Shown: positions 1 to 7,288 of the stretch, piece by piece
Numbering within the stretch: position 1 is the first letter of the stretch
Layout of the letters: every line of letters begins with the position of its first letter
Source of the DNA: JBEKIK01 sp049509395
GTDB lineage: Bacteria; Planctomycetota; Planctomycetia; Pirellulales; Thermoguttaceae
NCBI GenBank assembly: GCA_049509395.1
Contig: JBEKZY010000137.1
Location: 1 to 12,163, forward strand
Length of the DNA stretch: 12,163 nt
Direction of reading: 5' to 3'
Position numbers and translations under genes: made by a program
Notes under the pieces: model-generated
The model's database searches: none
Told to the model about the DNA's origin: nothing
The model's input: only the letters and a program-made list of their open reading frames with translations

Positions 1-999
1 TTGATGTGGCTCGAAGAGTACCATGCCGACGGCCTGCGCTGGGACATGATTGTCTTTATCAAAAGCATCGACGGTAATGCCGGAAATCCAGCCAATGACA
101 TTCCCGATGGCTGGAGTTTGATGCAATGGATCAATGTGGAAATCCAACAACTTTTTCCCGGTAAAATCAGCATCGCCGAAGGGATGCATAAGAACCCCTG
201 GGTCACCAAAGACGTGGGAGCGGGCGGCGCCGGCTTCAATACGCAATGGGATGCCGATTTTGTTCACCACGTTCGCCAAGCCGTTATTGTTTATGATGAT
301 AGATCTCGCGATCTGGGGGCAGTCAGTGGGGCTATCGAACATCGCTTCGATCAGGACGCCTTCAAACGGATCATTTATACCGAGTCGCACGACGCGGTTG
401 CTAATGGCCGGGCCCGCGTGCCGGAGGATATCTGGCCAGGTAAGGCGGATAGCTGGTTTTCCAAGAAACGCTCTACGTTGGCCGGTGCTCTTGTTCTTAC
501 TTCGCCCGGTATCCCGATGATTTTTGAAGGACAAGAGTTATTGGAAGATCGCTGGTTCCAGGATAAAGTCCCGATCGACTGGTCCCGAGCTGAGGACGAA
601 CACGGTATTCTCGGAATGTACCGGGATATGATCGCCCTACGGCGTAATCTGTCGGGTGTGACGCGGGGGTTGTGCGGTCAAAATATCCATATCTATCATT
701 TTGACGATGGGGCCAAGATTATCGCTTTCCATCGCTGGGACAAACAAGGCCCAACCGATAGCGTCCTTGTGGTGGTCAATATGATGAATCAAAACCGCGA
801 TGATTATGTCATCGGTTTTCCGCGGGCCGGATTGTGGAAAACGCGATTTAACAGTGACTCATATAGATACGACCCAAAGTTTGCAAATCATCCCGTTCCC
901 GATGTCGAGGCTCGTGAGGAGAAATTCGATGGGCTGCCTTGCTCCGGAAAAATCAGTATCGGGCCATACACGGTGGTAATTTTTTCGCAGGATGAATAA
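1..999 (+). CDS. GH13 alpha-amylase family glycosyl hydrolase (branching-enzyme-like), 5' truncated by window
   Basis: This is the C-terminal 332 residues of a family GH13 enzyme acting on alpha-1,4/1,6 glucans such as glycogen or maltodextrin. The real start lies upstream: the TTG at base 1 sits inside the catalytic barrel, just before conserved region II. Visible motifs are DGLRWD (residues 10-15, nucleophile Asp15), ISIAEGM (56-62, acid/base Glu60) and TESHDAV (128-133, His130/Asp131 of region IV). The stretch TSPGIPMIFEGQE (168-179) is the usual barrel-end motif. Residues from about 225 to 332 look like the all-beta C-terminal domain. Region IV has Ala where classical branching enzymes have Glu in SHDEV, so hydrolase, transferase and branching activity cannot be told apart here. 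Its GC looks slightly lower than that of the genes downstream. It is followed by a 54-base gap. The family call is firm; the exact activity is not. Confidence 0.9.
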   Translation: MMWLEEYHADGLRWDMIVFIKSIDGNAGNPANDIPDGWSLMQWINVEIQQLFPGKISIAEGMHKNPWVTKDVGAGGAGFNTQWDADFVHHVRQAVIVYDDRSRDLGAVSGAIEHRFDQDAFKRIIYTESHDAVANGRARVPEDIWPGKADSWFSKKRSTLAGALVLTSPGIPMIFEGQELLEDRWFQDKVPIDWSRAEDEHGILGMYRDMIALRRNLSGVTRGLCGQNIHIYHFDDGAKIIAFHRWDKQGPTDSVLVVVNMMNQNRDDYVIGFPRAGLWKTRFNSDSYRYDPKFANHPVPDVEAREEKFDGLPCSGKISIGPYTVVIFSQDE

Positions 1000-1015
1000 G
1001 AATCCATTATTGAAC

Positions 1016-1030
1016 GCCACTTCTGGTGGC
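1016..1030 (+). repeat. Short inverted repeat in the GH13-HAD gap
   Basis: GCCAC-TTCTG-GTGGC forms a 5-base-pair perfect stem with a 5-base loop in the 54-base gap between the GH13 and HAD genes. No T-run follows, so it is not a typical rho-independent terminator. It could be a small mRNA hairpin or chance. Confidence 0.3.
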
Positions 1031-1053
1031 CCGATTGTGCTGAAGTAGGCTGA

Positions 1054-1701
1054 ATGAAAAAGAGCAGTGTAATTACAGCATTGTTTCTGGATATCGGCGG
1101 TGTCCTGCTCACCGACGGGTGGGATCATCATGCCCGCAAACGGGCGGCGACGAACTTCAAGCTGGAGTTGGCCGAGATGGAGGATCGGCATCACTTGACA
1201 TTCGACACCTACGAGGAGGGAAAGCTAACGCTGGAAGAATATCTAGGTCGGGTGGTCTTCTACCAAAAGCGACCGTTCACCCAGGCTCAGTTTCGGCGAT
1301 TCATGTTCGCGCAATCGAAACCTTACCCTGAGATGATTGAGTTGGTCCGCCGGCTTAAGGCACGGTATGGATTAAAGATTGTCGTGGTCAGCAACGAAGC
1401 GCGGGAACTGAATGCGTATAGGATTCGAAAGTTCAAGCTGGATAGGTTTGTGGATTCTTTTATTTCCTCCTGCTTCGTCCACTTGCGAAAACCTGACGCG
1501 GACATCTTTCGGCTTGCGCTGGAAATCGCCCAGACGACAGCCCGGCAGGTAGTCTATATCGAAAACACCCCGATGTTCATACAGATCGCGGAAGGTTTGG
1601 GGATTCGAAGCATTCTTCACACGGATTACAGATCCACGTGCGCGAAACTGGCTTCGTTCGGATTGCAGAATGACGAAGGAGTCATCCATGAAACCAGCTA
1701 A
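1054..1701 (+). CDS. HAD superfamily (subfamily IA) hydrolase, probable sugar-phosphate phosphatase
   Basis: This 215-residue HAD-fold protein would be a cytoplasmic phosphatase. Motif I is FLDIGGVLL (11-19) with nucleophile Asp13. The usual second Asp is Gly, as in the FDLGxV subgroup that includes E. coli YihX, a glucose-1-phosphatase. Motif II is VVVSNEA (110-116, Ser113), and the motif III lysine is Lys146 in RKPDADIF. Motif IV is unusual: VYIENTPMF (167-175) has Glu170-Asn171 where an acidic pair, usually Asp-Asp, binds Mg2+. A helical cap lies at about residues 25-90. The ATG at 1054 has only a weak upstream AGTAGG. The 3' end overlaps the acetate kinase start by 14 bases, which suggests translational coupling and a role in sugar-phosphate metabolism. 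Substrate is unknown; glucose-1-phosphate is only a guess from the YihX-like motif I and the neighbouring glucan enzyme. Confidence 0.85.
   Translation: MKKSSVITALFLDIGGVLLTDGWDHHARKRAATNFKLELAEMEDRHHLTFDTYEEGKLTLEEYLGRVVFYQKRPFTQAQFRRFMFAQSKPYPEMIELVRRLKARYGLKIVVVSNEARELNAYRIRKFKLDRFVDSFISSCFVHLRKPDADIFRLALEIAQTTARQVVYIENTPMFIQIAEGLGIRSILHTDYRSTCAKLASFGLQNDEGVIHETS
1676..1681 (+). promoter_or_regulatory. Shine-Dalgarno site that sets the ackA start
   Basis: AAGGAG lies 6 bases before the ATG at 1688, inside the 3' end of the HAD gene. It favours 1688 over the upstream in-frame ATG at 1670. The resulting protein then begins MKPANPCILTINGG, which matches the acetate kinase N-terminus. Confidence 0.75.
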
Positions 1702-2938
1702 CCCATGCATCCTGACGATCAATGGCGGCTCGTCGAGCATCAAGTTCGCGCTGTTCGAGGCCGGTGACTCGCTCCAACGGATTCTGGAGGGTGGGATTGA
1801 GCGGATTGGACTGCCAGATGCCACCTTGCGGGTGAAAGGCGTGAACCAGGCGGATAACATTTCGCGGCCGGTGACGGCGCCGGACCACACGGTGGCGGTG
1901 GGCGCTCTGATGGATTGGGTCGAGCAGCGCATCGGGCGAGACGCATTGACCGCAGTGGGACATCGCGTGGTGCATGGCGGACCGAAGTACCACGACCCGA
2001 CGTTGATCACCAAGGAAATGGTCGAGGAGTTGCGTCAACTCAAACCATTCGATCCAGAGCACCTGCCGGAAGAGATCCAGTTGACCGAAGCGGTTCATCG
2101 CCGGTTTCCGGACCTGCCGCAAGTTGCCTGTTTCGATACGGCTTTTCACCATGACCTGCCGCGCGTGGCGCAGTTGTTGCCAATTCCGCGCCGATACGAG
2201 GCGCAGGGTGTGCGGCGGTACGGGTTTCACGGACTGTCGTATGCGTTTCTCATGGGAGAACTTGCCCGCCTGGCCGGAATGGAAGCTGCACAAGGCCGGG
2301 TCGTCCTCGCCCACCTCGGCAATGGCGCGAGTCTGGCGGCGGTGCACTACGGCAAGCCCGTGGACACGAGCATGAGTTTCACCCCGACAGCCGGTGTGCC
2401 GATGAGCACCCGCTCCGGCGATCTCGATCCCGGACTGGTTTGGTATCTGGCGCGCACTGAAAAAATGAGCGCGAAGCAGTTCAATGAGATGGTCAATTTC
2501 CAGTCCGGGCTGCTCGGCGTGTCGGAGACCAGTTCCGACATGCACGACTTGCTCGATCGTGAAACACAGGACGTGCGGGCGGCCGAAGCGGTCGCGCTGT
2601 TTTGCTACCAGGTCAAGAAATGGATCGGTGCATTTGCGGCAGCGTTGGGCGGACTGGACACGCTTGTGTTCGCTGGTGGCATCGGAGAAAATGCGCCCAA
2701 GGTCCGCGCCCGGATTTGTGATGGGCTCGGATTCCTTGGAATCGAACTCGAAGAAAAGCGAAACGCAGCCAGTGAGGGCGTGATTTCCGCGACTGCCAGC
2801 CGGGTTGCGGCCCGCGTTATTCATACGGACGAAGAACTCATGATTGTCAAGTCAGTCATCGGCCTCCTCGGCCTCGGCACACCTAAAGAAGGTGAACCAC
2901 AAGACAAGGTAATCATAGGAGACCATACCGATGAATAA
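1688..2938 (+). CDS. ackA: Acetate kinase (divergent, phosphoketolase-associated type)
   Basis: Acetate kinase interconverts acetyl phosphate + ADP and acetate + ATP in the cytoplasm. At 416 residues it is near the usual ~400. Visible motifs: TINGGSSSIKF (10-20, phosphate-binding), GHRVVHGG (91-98, Arg93), CFDTAFH (148-154, catalytic Asp150), YGFHG (178-182, His181), AHLGNGASL (208-216, His209), PMSTRSGDLDPG (238-249, Arg242), FAGGIGEN (328-335) and the metal-binding Glu in HTDEELM (379-385). These match the Methanosarcina thermophila residues Asp148, His180, His208, Arg241 and Glu384. Two usual motifs are altered: HNPxN becomes FDPEHLP (121-127), and GFHGTSH becomes GFHGLSY. The phosphoketolase downstream at 7978 would supply acetyl phosphate. 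The gene overlaps the HAD gene by 14 bases and the DUF2945 gene by 8 bases. Propionate or butyrate kinase activity cannot be excluded. Confidence 0.95.
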   Translation: MKPANPCILTINGGSSSIKFALFEAGDSLQRILEGGIERIGLPDATLRVKGVNQADNISRPVTAPDHTVAVGALMDWVEQRIGRDALTAVGHRVVHGGPKYHDPTLITKEMVEELRQLKPFDPEHLPEEIQLTEAVHRRFPDLPQVACFDTAFHHDLPRVAQLLPIPRRYEAQGVRRYGFHGLSYAFLMGELARLAGMEAAQGRVVLAHLGNGASLAAVHYGKPVDTSMSFTPTAGVPMSTRSGDLDPGLVWYLARTEKMSAKQFNEMVNFQSGLLGVSETSSDMHDLLDRETQDVRAAEAVALFCYQVKKWIGAFAAALGGLDTLVFAGGIGENAPKVRARICDGLGFLGIELEEKRNAASEGVISATASRVAARVIHTDEELMIVKSVIGLLGLGTPKEGEPQDKVIIGDHTDE

Positions 2939-3161
2939 AGACATTAAGGTTGGAGATTATGTCGAGTGGAACTCGGAAGTGGGCCGCGTCCGTGGAACGA
3001 TCAAGAAGAAGATCACGTCCGCTATCAAGTTCAAGACGTACACCGTCCGCGCCTCGAACGAGGAGCCACAATACCTGATCGAGAGCGACACAACCGACCA
3101 CCTGGCCATGCACAAAGGCCCGGCCCTCAGGAAGATCCGTAAGAGGAAGCGAGCAAAATAA
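2931..3161 (+). CDS. DUF2945 (HVA1/TUDOR-like) small protein
   Basis: This 76-residue basic protein is recognised as DUF2945, also called hypervirulence-associated protein TUDOR domain. The pattern is KVGDYVEWNSEVGRVRGTI (6-24), a Tudor/SH3-like beta start, followed by YTVRASNEEPQY (37-48), ESDTTDHLAMHKG (51-63) and a strongly basic tail RKIRKRKRAK (67-76). The molecular function of the family is not established. The fold and basic tail would allow nucleic-acid or protein binding, but that is inference. The start ATG lies inside the ackA end (8-base overlap) with AGGAG at 2917-2921, 9 bases upstream. It is therefore almost certainly co-translated with acetate kinase. From memory, members of this family often sit near stress and carbon-storage genes. 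Confidence 0.88.
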   Translation: MNKDIKVGDYVEWNSEVGRVRGTIKKKITSAIKFKTYTVRASNEEPQYLIESDTTDHLAMHKGPALRKIRKRKRAK

Positions 3162-3178
3162 CTCTCAGGTGGGAGAGA

Positions 3179-4810
3179 ATGATCATGCGCATTCGACTTA
3201 AGACACTACTTTTGCTCATTTTGCTGCCGCTGCTCCTGGTTGCTGCGGCTTACATCCAGTGGGGTACTGTCGGTCTCCCAATGCTCGCGCCCATCCCCGA
3301 GCTTACACCTGCACCGGCGGCGGAGCCCTATGGCTTCCCGGCTTGGCTGCGCATCACTCACTACGTCAACTTCATGTTCCTGATCCTGATCATCCGCAGC
3401 GGCCTGCAGATCCTTATGGACCACCCTCGGCTGTACTGGAACGTCCATTGCACCCCTGGCACGGAGTGGCTACGGTTCACACCGGTGGAGGTGCCGAGGG
3501 ACCGCGTCTGGACATCAAAAGACGACTCCCGCCACCTCTCCCCCTGGATCGGCTTGCCCGGCTACCGGCACACCGTCGGCATGGCCCGGCACTGGCACTT
3601 CCTCAGCGTTTTGTTCTGGGTGGGCAACGGCCTGGCCTTCCTAGTGCTGCTATTCGCCACCGGACAGTGGCAGCGCCTGGTGCCAACCTCCTGGCGGATC
3701 GTGCCTGACGCTTGGGCCGTCTTCGTCCACTACGCCACATTCCACCTGCCACCGGAGCCAAACGGTTTCTACCACTACAACTCGCTCCAACAACTGGCGT
3801 ATTTCGGGGTCGTGTTCCTCTTAGCGCCCCTCGCGATGCTGACCGGCCCCTCGATGTCGCCGGCCTTTACGGCCCGGTTCACATGGTATCCAAAGCTGCC
3901 CGGCAACCGCCAAATCGGCCGGTCGCTCCACTTCTTGATCATGTGCGCGTTCGTCCTATTCATCATTTCGCACGTGACCATGGTGGCACTCAACGGGTTC
4001 GTCCGGAACATGAACCACATCGTGATGGGCACGGACAGCACCAATCCGATCAGCCTGTACCTCGGCCTGGCGGGGATCGGCGTGGTCGTCCTGCTGAATG
4101 TGTTTGCCAACTGGATGGCGTGGAGGCACCCCCGAGTCGTCCAACACGCCGCCAAGGCGATCGTCACCCCCGTCATGGGATTCCTTCTCGACCGGGCCTC
4201 GCCCCAGGCCGAGTTTGGCCGCGAGGACATCTCCCCCTTCTTCTGGCCCAACGGCAAAGTGCCAACCTGCGACGAGTGGAAGACTCTGGCCGCCAGCGAT
4301 TTCCAGGACTACCGGCTGAAAGTATACGGCTTGGTGGAGAATCCGGTTGAACTGTCGCTGGACGACCTCCGGGCGCTGGACAAGAAGATCCAGATCACGC
4401 TGCACCACTGTATTCAAGGCTGGTCGGGTATTGCCGAGTGGGGTGGGCTGCCCGTGGTGGAATTGGTCAAGTTGGTTCGGCCAAAGCCAGGTGCGAGGGC
4501 CATCGTCTTCTATTCATTTGGCGAGGGCGTCGCGCTGAACGATGGCAACGCAAGCGGGCAATACTACGACAGCCTCTCGATCGAGAACGCTGTGAACCTT
4601 CAAACATTGTTGGCTTATGAGATGAACTACCAACCGCTCAGTCAATTGCACGGGGCGCCGTTGCGGCTGCGTGTCGAGAATCAGCTCGGATTCAAGATGG
4701 TCAAATGGATCCAGGCGATCGAGTTCGTCGAGGACGTCAAGTCGATCAAGCTAGGGGAAGGAGGTTACGCCGAGGACCACGAGTATTTCGGCGAACTGGC
4801 CAGCATTTGA
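3179..4810 (+). CDS. Membrane cytochrome b561-type domain fused to a sulfite-oxidase-family molybdopterin domain
   Basis: This 543-residue protein has two parts. Residues 1-315 hold about six membrane segments (roughly 8-26, 58-78, 140-162, 206-224, 249-272, 291-313). The pattern fits the Ni-hydrogenase/formate-dehydrogenase-type cytochrome b561 family. Candidate haem ligands are His61 (RITHYVNF), His138/His140 (ARHWHF), His251 (SLHF) and His265 (ISHV). Residues about 350-530 are an oxidoreductase molybdopterin-binding domain: LHHCIQGWSG (408-417) gives the Mo-ligand candidate Cys411, and LHGAPLRL and QLGFKMVKW (502-510) are family signatures. It probably moves electrons between a Mo-cofactor substrate and the quinone pool; the substrate is unknown. 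No twin-arginine motif is visible. A near-consensus AGGTGG lies 6 bases before the ATG at 3179; an in-frame ATG at 3185 is an alternative. It is 17 bases after the DUF2945 gene. Confidence 0.88.
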   Translation: MIMRIRLKTLLLLILLPLLLVAAAYIQWGTVGLPMLAPIPELTPAPAAEPYGFPAWLRITHYVNFMFLILIIRSGLQILMDHPRLYWNVHCTPGTEWLRFTPVEVPRDRVWTSKDDSRHLSPWIGLPGYRHTVGMARHWHFLSVLFWVGNGLAFLVLLFATGQWQRLVPTSWRIVPDAWAVFVHYATFHLPPEPNGFYHYNSLQQLAYFGVVFLLAPLAMLTGPSMSPAFTARFTWYPKLPGNRQIGRSLHFLIMCAFVLFIISHVTMVALNGFVRNMNHIVMGTDSTNPISLYLGLAGIGVVVLLNVFANWMAWRHPRVVQHAAKAIVTPVMGFLLDRASPQAEFGREDISPFFWPNGKVPTCDEWKTLAASDFQDYRLKVYGLVENPVELSLDDLRALDKKIQITLHHCIQGWSGIAEWGGLPVVELVKLVRPKPGARAIVFYSFGEGVALNDGNASGQYYDSLSIENAVNLQTLLAYEMNYQPLSQLHGAPLRLRVENQLGFKMVKWIQAIEFVEDVKSIKLGEGGYAEDHEYFGELASI

Positions 4811-4859
4811 CGTCGGTGTCGGTCCGGGGTAGCAGTCCTGCAAGAGAAAGGAACACGAC

Positions 4860-5894
4860 ATGGAACTGGGCATGATCGGATTGGGTCGGATGGGGAGCAA
4901 CATGGTGCGGCGCCTCCTGCGCGCCCGGCATCAGTGCGTTGTTTATGACATCCATCCGGAAACCGTCCAGGCACTCGTCACAGAGGGGGCGGTCGGGGCA
5001 ACGTCGCTTGAGGACTTTGTGCATAAGCTGAGCAAGCCCCGCGCCCTCTGGATGATGGCGCCGGCGGCCGTTGTCGATCCGACGTTGAAGGCCCTTGTTC
5101 CGCTCCTCGAACACGACGACGTGGTCATCGACGGCGGCAACTCCTACTATCACGATGATATCCGCCGTGACGCCGAGCTGAAACCGAAAGGCATTCACTA
5201 TGTGGACGTTGGGACCAGCGGCGGAGTCTGGGGGATGGACCGTGGCTACTGCTTGATGATCGGCGGTGACGAAACGGCTGTCCGGCGTCTCGACCCGATC
5301 TTTGCGACCCTTGCCCCTGGGATCGAGACGGCGCCTCGCACGCCGGGACGGGAGAAGGCAAGCGGCACCGCAGAGCACGGCTACCTGCACTGCGGGCCGG
5401 CCGGCGCTGGCCACTTCGTTAAGATGATTCACAATGGGATCGAGTACGGCCTCATGGCTGCCTACGCGGAGGGGCTGAACATCCTCCATCATGCCAACGC
5501 CGGCAAGGAGCGGCGGACTGCGGATGCCGAAACCACCCCGATGCGCCATCCCGAGCACTATCAATACGACCTGAATCTGGCCGACATTACCGAGGTCTGG
5601 CGCCGCGGCAGCGTGATTGCGTCATGGTTGCTGGACTTGACCGCGTTGGCGCTGCTGGGCAGCCAGGATCTGGCAGACTTCAAAGGCCGGGTTTCGGATT
5701 CAGGCGAGGGCCGTTGGACGGTCATGGCGGCTATCGACGAGTCAGCCCCAGCCCCGGTGATCAGTGCCGCGCTCTACGATCGCTTCAGTTCGCGCGGCGA
5801 GGCCGATTTCGCGGACAAGGTGCTCTCAGCGATGCGTCACGCGTTCGGCGGTCATGTGGAAAAGGGTGCCGCCCCCACAGGAGGTGCCTCATGA
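4860..5894 (+). CDS. gnd: 6-phosphogluconate dehydrogenase, decarboxylating, short form (probably NAD-dependent)
   Basis: This enzyme oxidatively decarboxylates 6-phosphogluconate to ribulose-5-phosphate and CO2. Its 344 residues match the short bacterial form (about 300-340) rather than the ~470-residue form of E. coli. Visible motifs: Rossmann GMIGLGRMGSNM (4-15), strand-2 end VVYDIHPE (27-34), IDGGNSYY (90-97), DVGTSGGVWG (116-125), and the catalytic segment GHFVKMIHNGIEYG (184-197) with Lys188, His191 and Asn192. A DSGEGRWT block (280-287) follows. Asp30 at the end of strand 2 would bind the adenosine ribose hydroxyls and repel an NADP 2'-phosphate, so NAD+ preference is inferred. The start has AAGGA at 4848-4852, 7 bases upstream. 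The stop overlaps the zwf start as ATGA, so the two oxidative pentose phosphate enzymes are translationally coupled. Confidence 0.95.
   Translation: MELGMIGLGRMGSNMVRRLLRARHQCVVYDIHPETVQALVTEGAVGATSLEDFVHKLSKPRALWMMAPAAVVDPTLKALVPLLEHDDVVIDGGNSYYHDDIRRDAELKPKGIHYVDVGTSGGVWGMDRGYCLMIGGDETAVRRLDPIFATLAPGIETAPRTPGREKASGTAEHGYLHCGPAGAGHFVKMIHNGIEYGLMAAYAEGLNILHHANAGKERRTADAETTPMRHPEHYQYDLNLADITEVWRRGSVIASWLLDLTALALLGSQDLADFKGRVSDSGEGRWTVMAAIDESAPAPVISAALYDRFSSRGEADFADKVLSAMRHAFGGHVEKGAAPTGGAS
5879..5886 (+). promoter_or_regulatory. Strong Shine-Dalgarno site for zwf
   Basis: AGGAGGTG, a near-perfect anti-16S match, lies within the last codons of gnd. Its AGGAGG core is 6 bases before the zwf ATG at 5891. 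It decides that start against a much longer open frame beginning at 5624, whose first 89 codons overlap gnd and encode no recognisable sequence. Confidence 0.8.
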
Positions 5895-7288
5895 CAGCCT
5901 CTCGTTCGGACGCTCTGGTGCTCTTCGGTGTGACGGGCGATCTCGCGCACAAAATGATCTTCCCGGCGCTCTATGCGATGGCGAAACGAGGCGATCTGAA
6001 GGTTCCGGTCATCGGCGTCGCCTCCCCGAAATGGAGTCTGACGCATCTGCGCAATCGTGTGAAGGACAGCATCAAGCGATCGGGCGGGATTGATAACCAG
6101 CGTGCCCTCGACCATCTTCTGTCCCTGTTGAGATACGTGAGCGGGGACTATAACGACCGGGGCACGTTCATGGAGATTAAAGAGTCGCTGGGTCGTGCTC
6201 AGCGTCCGGCACACTACCTCGCCATCCCGCCCTCGCTCTTTCCGACGGTGATCGCAGGACTCGGTGCTGCGGACTTGGCAGATAATGCACGCGTCATCGT
6301 CGAAAAGCCGTTCGGACGCGACCTGGCCTCTGCGCGAGAGCTCAACCGCGTCGCGAGGTCGGTGTTCCCGGAAGACTCGATCTTTCGCATCGACCACTTC
6401 CTCGGGAAGGAAGCGATCATGAATATCCTCTATTTCCGCTTCGCCAATTCGTTCCTGGAGCCGATCTGGAACCGCAACTACGTGGCCAGCGTCCAGATAA
6501 CCCTATCCGAGAAGTTTGGCGTGGAGAACCGCGGCGCGTTTTACGAAACCGCGGGCTGTCTGCGCGACGTGATCCAGAACCACCTCTTCCAGGTCGTCGT
6601 GCTACTTGCCATGGAGGCGCCGGCCTATCGGGGCTTTGGAGCCGTGCATAGCGAGAAAGCTAAGGTCTTCCAAGCCATGCGTCCTCTGAAGCCCGACGAC
6701 TTGGTGCGCGGCCAGTACACCGGCTACCGGAAAGAGCCGAATGTGGCGAAGAACTCCGACGTCGAGACATTCTGTGCCCTGCGGCTTTTCATCGACTCGT
6801 GGCGTTGGGAGGGGGTGCCCTGGTATCTGCGCTCCGGCAAATGCCTGGCCGAAACGGTGAATGAGGTTCTGGTGGAGTTGAAGCCGCCGCCGCAGGAGCT
6901 TTTCGCCGACTCAGCGCCGGCAAACGGCCGGGCCAACTATCTGCGATTCCGGCTTTCCCCCAGTTCTGCCGTCGCGTTGGCCGCTCGCGTCAAGCGCGCA
7001 GGGAAGGAGTTCGTCGGCGACCAGCGAGAACTCTACCTGATCGATGAACAGCCAGGGGAGGAATCGCCCTACGAGCGGCTCCTGGGCGACGCCATGGCCG
7101 GCGACGGCGCGCTCTTCACTCGTGAGGAAGCTGTTGAGGCCGCCTGGGCGGTGGTCGAGCCAGTTCTTAATACCCACCACCGGACTTGCCCATACAGGCG
7201 TGGCAGTTGGGGGCCGAAAGAGGCTGACGCGATCATCATGGAAAATGGAAGCTGGTACAATCCCAATCCCAAGGAGGGGTCGTCATAA
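5891..7288 (+). CDS. zwf: Glucose-6-phosphate dehydrogenase
   Basis: This enzyme oxidises glucose-6-phosphate to 6-phosphogluconolactone, the entry step of the oxidative pentose phosphate route. At 465 residues it is shorter than the common 490-510. Visible motifs: dinucleotide-binding FGVTGDLAH (12-20), VEKPFGRDL (137-145), the substrate signature RIDHFLGKE (166-174, His169 and Lys173), RFANSFLEPIWN (183-194), and LRDVIQNHLFQ (224-234), whose His231 corresponds to the catalytic-base His240 of the Leuconostoc enzyme. The strand-2 segment reads IGVASPKW (41-48) where NADP-type enzymes such as E. coli Zwf carry Arg (GVGRADW). This weakens the case for NADP specificity. The gene begins in the gnd stop (4-base overlap) and its TAA shares one base with the next ATG. 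No lactonase gene accompanies it in the window. Confidence 0.95.
   Translation: MTASRSDALVLFGVTGDLAHKMIFPALYAMAKRGDLKVPVIGVASPKWSLTHLRNRVKDSIKRSGGIDNQRALDHLLSLLRYVSGDYNDRGTFMEIKESLGRAQRPAHYLAIPPSLFPTVIAGLGAADLADNARVIVEKPFGRDLASARELNRVARSVFPEDSIFRIDHFLGKEAIMNILYFRFANSFLEPIWNRNYVASVQITLSEKFGVENRGAFYETAGCLRDVIQNHLFQVVVLLAMEAPAYRGFGAVHSEKAKVFQAMRPLKPDDLVRGQYTGYRKEPNVAKNSDVETFCALRLFIDSWRWEGVPWYLRSGKCLAETVNEVLVELKPPPQELFADSAPANGRANYLRFRLSPSSAVALAARVKRAGKEFVGDQRELYLIDEQPGEESPYERLLGDAMAGDGALFTREEAVEAAWAVVEPVLNTHHRTCPYRRGSWGPKEADAIIMENGSWYNPNPKEGSS
7272..7277 (+). promoter_or_regulatory. Shine-Dalgarno site for the DUF488 gene
   Basis: AGGAGG lies inside the zwf 3' end, 10 bases before the ATG at 7288. 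It supports 7288 as the start over the internal in-frame ATG at 7357, which would remove a non-conserved N-terminal stretch of 23 residues. Confidence 0.6.

Noticed and set aside
1016..1030. Inverted repeat as a rho-independent terminator
   Set aside because: The stem is only 5 base pairs and there is no downstream T-run; it is kept only as a weak repeat.
1682..2824. 380-codon open frame on the - strand opposite ackA
   Set aside because: It lies fully antisense to a well-conserved acetate kinase, its translation shows no recognisable domain, and it reflects codon bias of the + strand gene.
3712..4350. 212-codon + strand frame inside the b561-Mo gene
   Set aside because: It is out of frame with a protein that has clear membrane segments and family motifs; its Arg/Pro/His-rich translation is typical of a shadow frame.
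4811..4859. Possible promoter or operator in the 49-base gap before gnd
   Set aside because: No convincing -35/-10 pair or palindrome is visible; only the ribosome binding site for gnd stands out.
4746..5564. 272-codon open frame on the - strand opposite gnd
   Set aside because: It is antisense to conserved gnd coding sequence and has no family motif; it is a shadow frame.
5624..5890. N-terminal extension of zwf upstream of 5891
   Set aside because: It overlaps gnd out of frame, its residues are Arg/Gly-rich without homology, and a strong Shine-Dalgarno site sits just before 5891.
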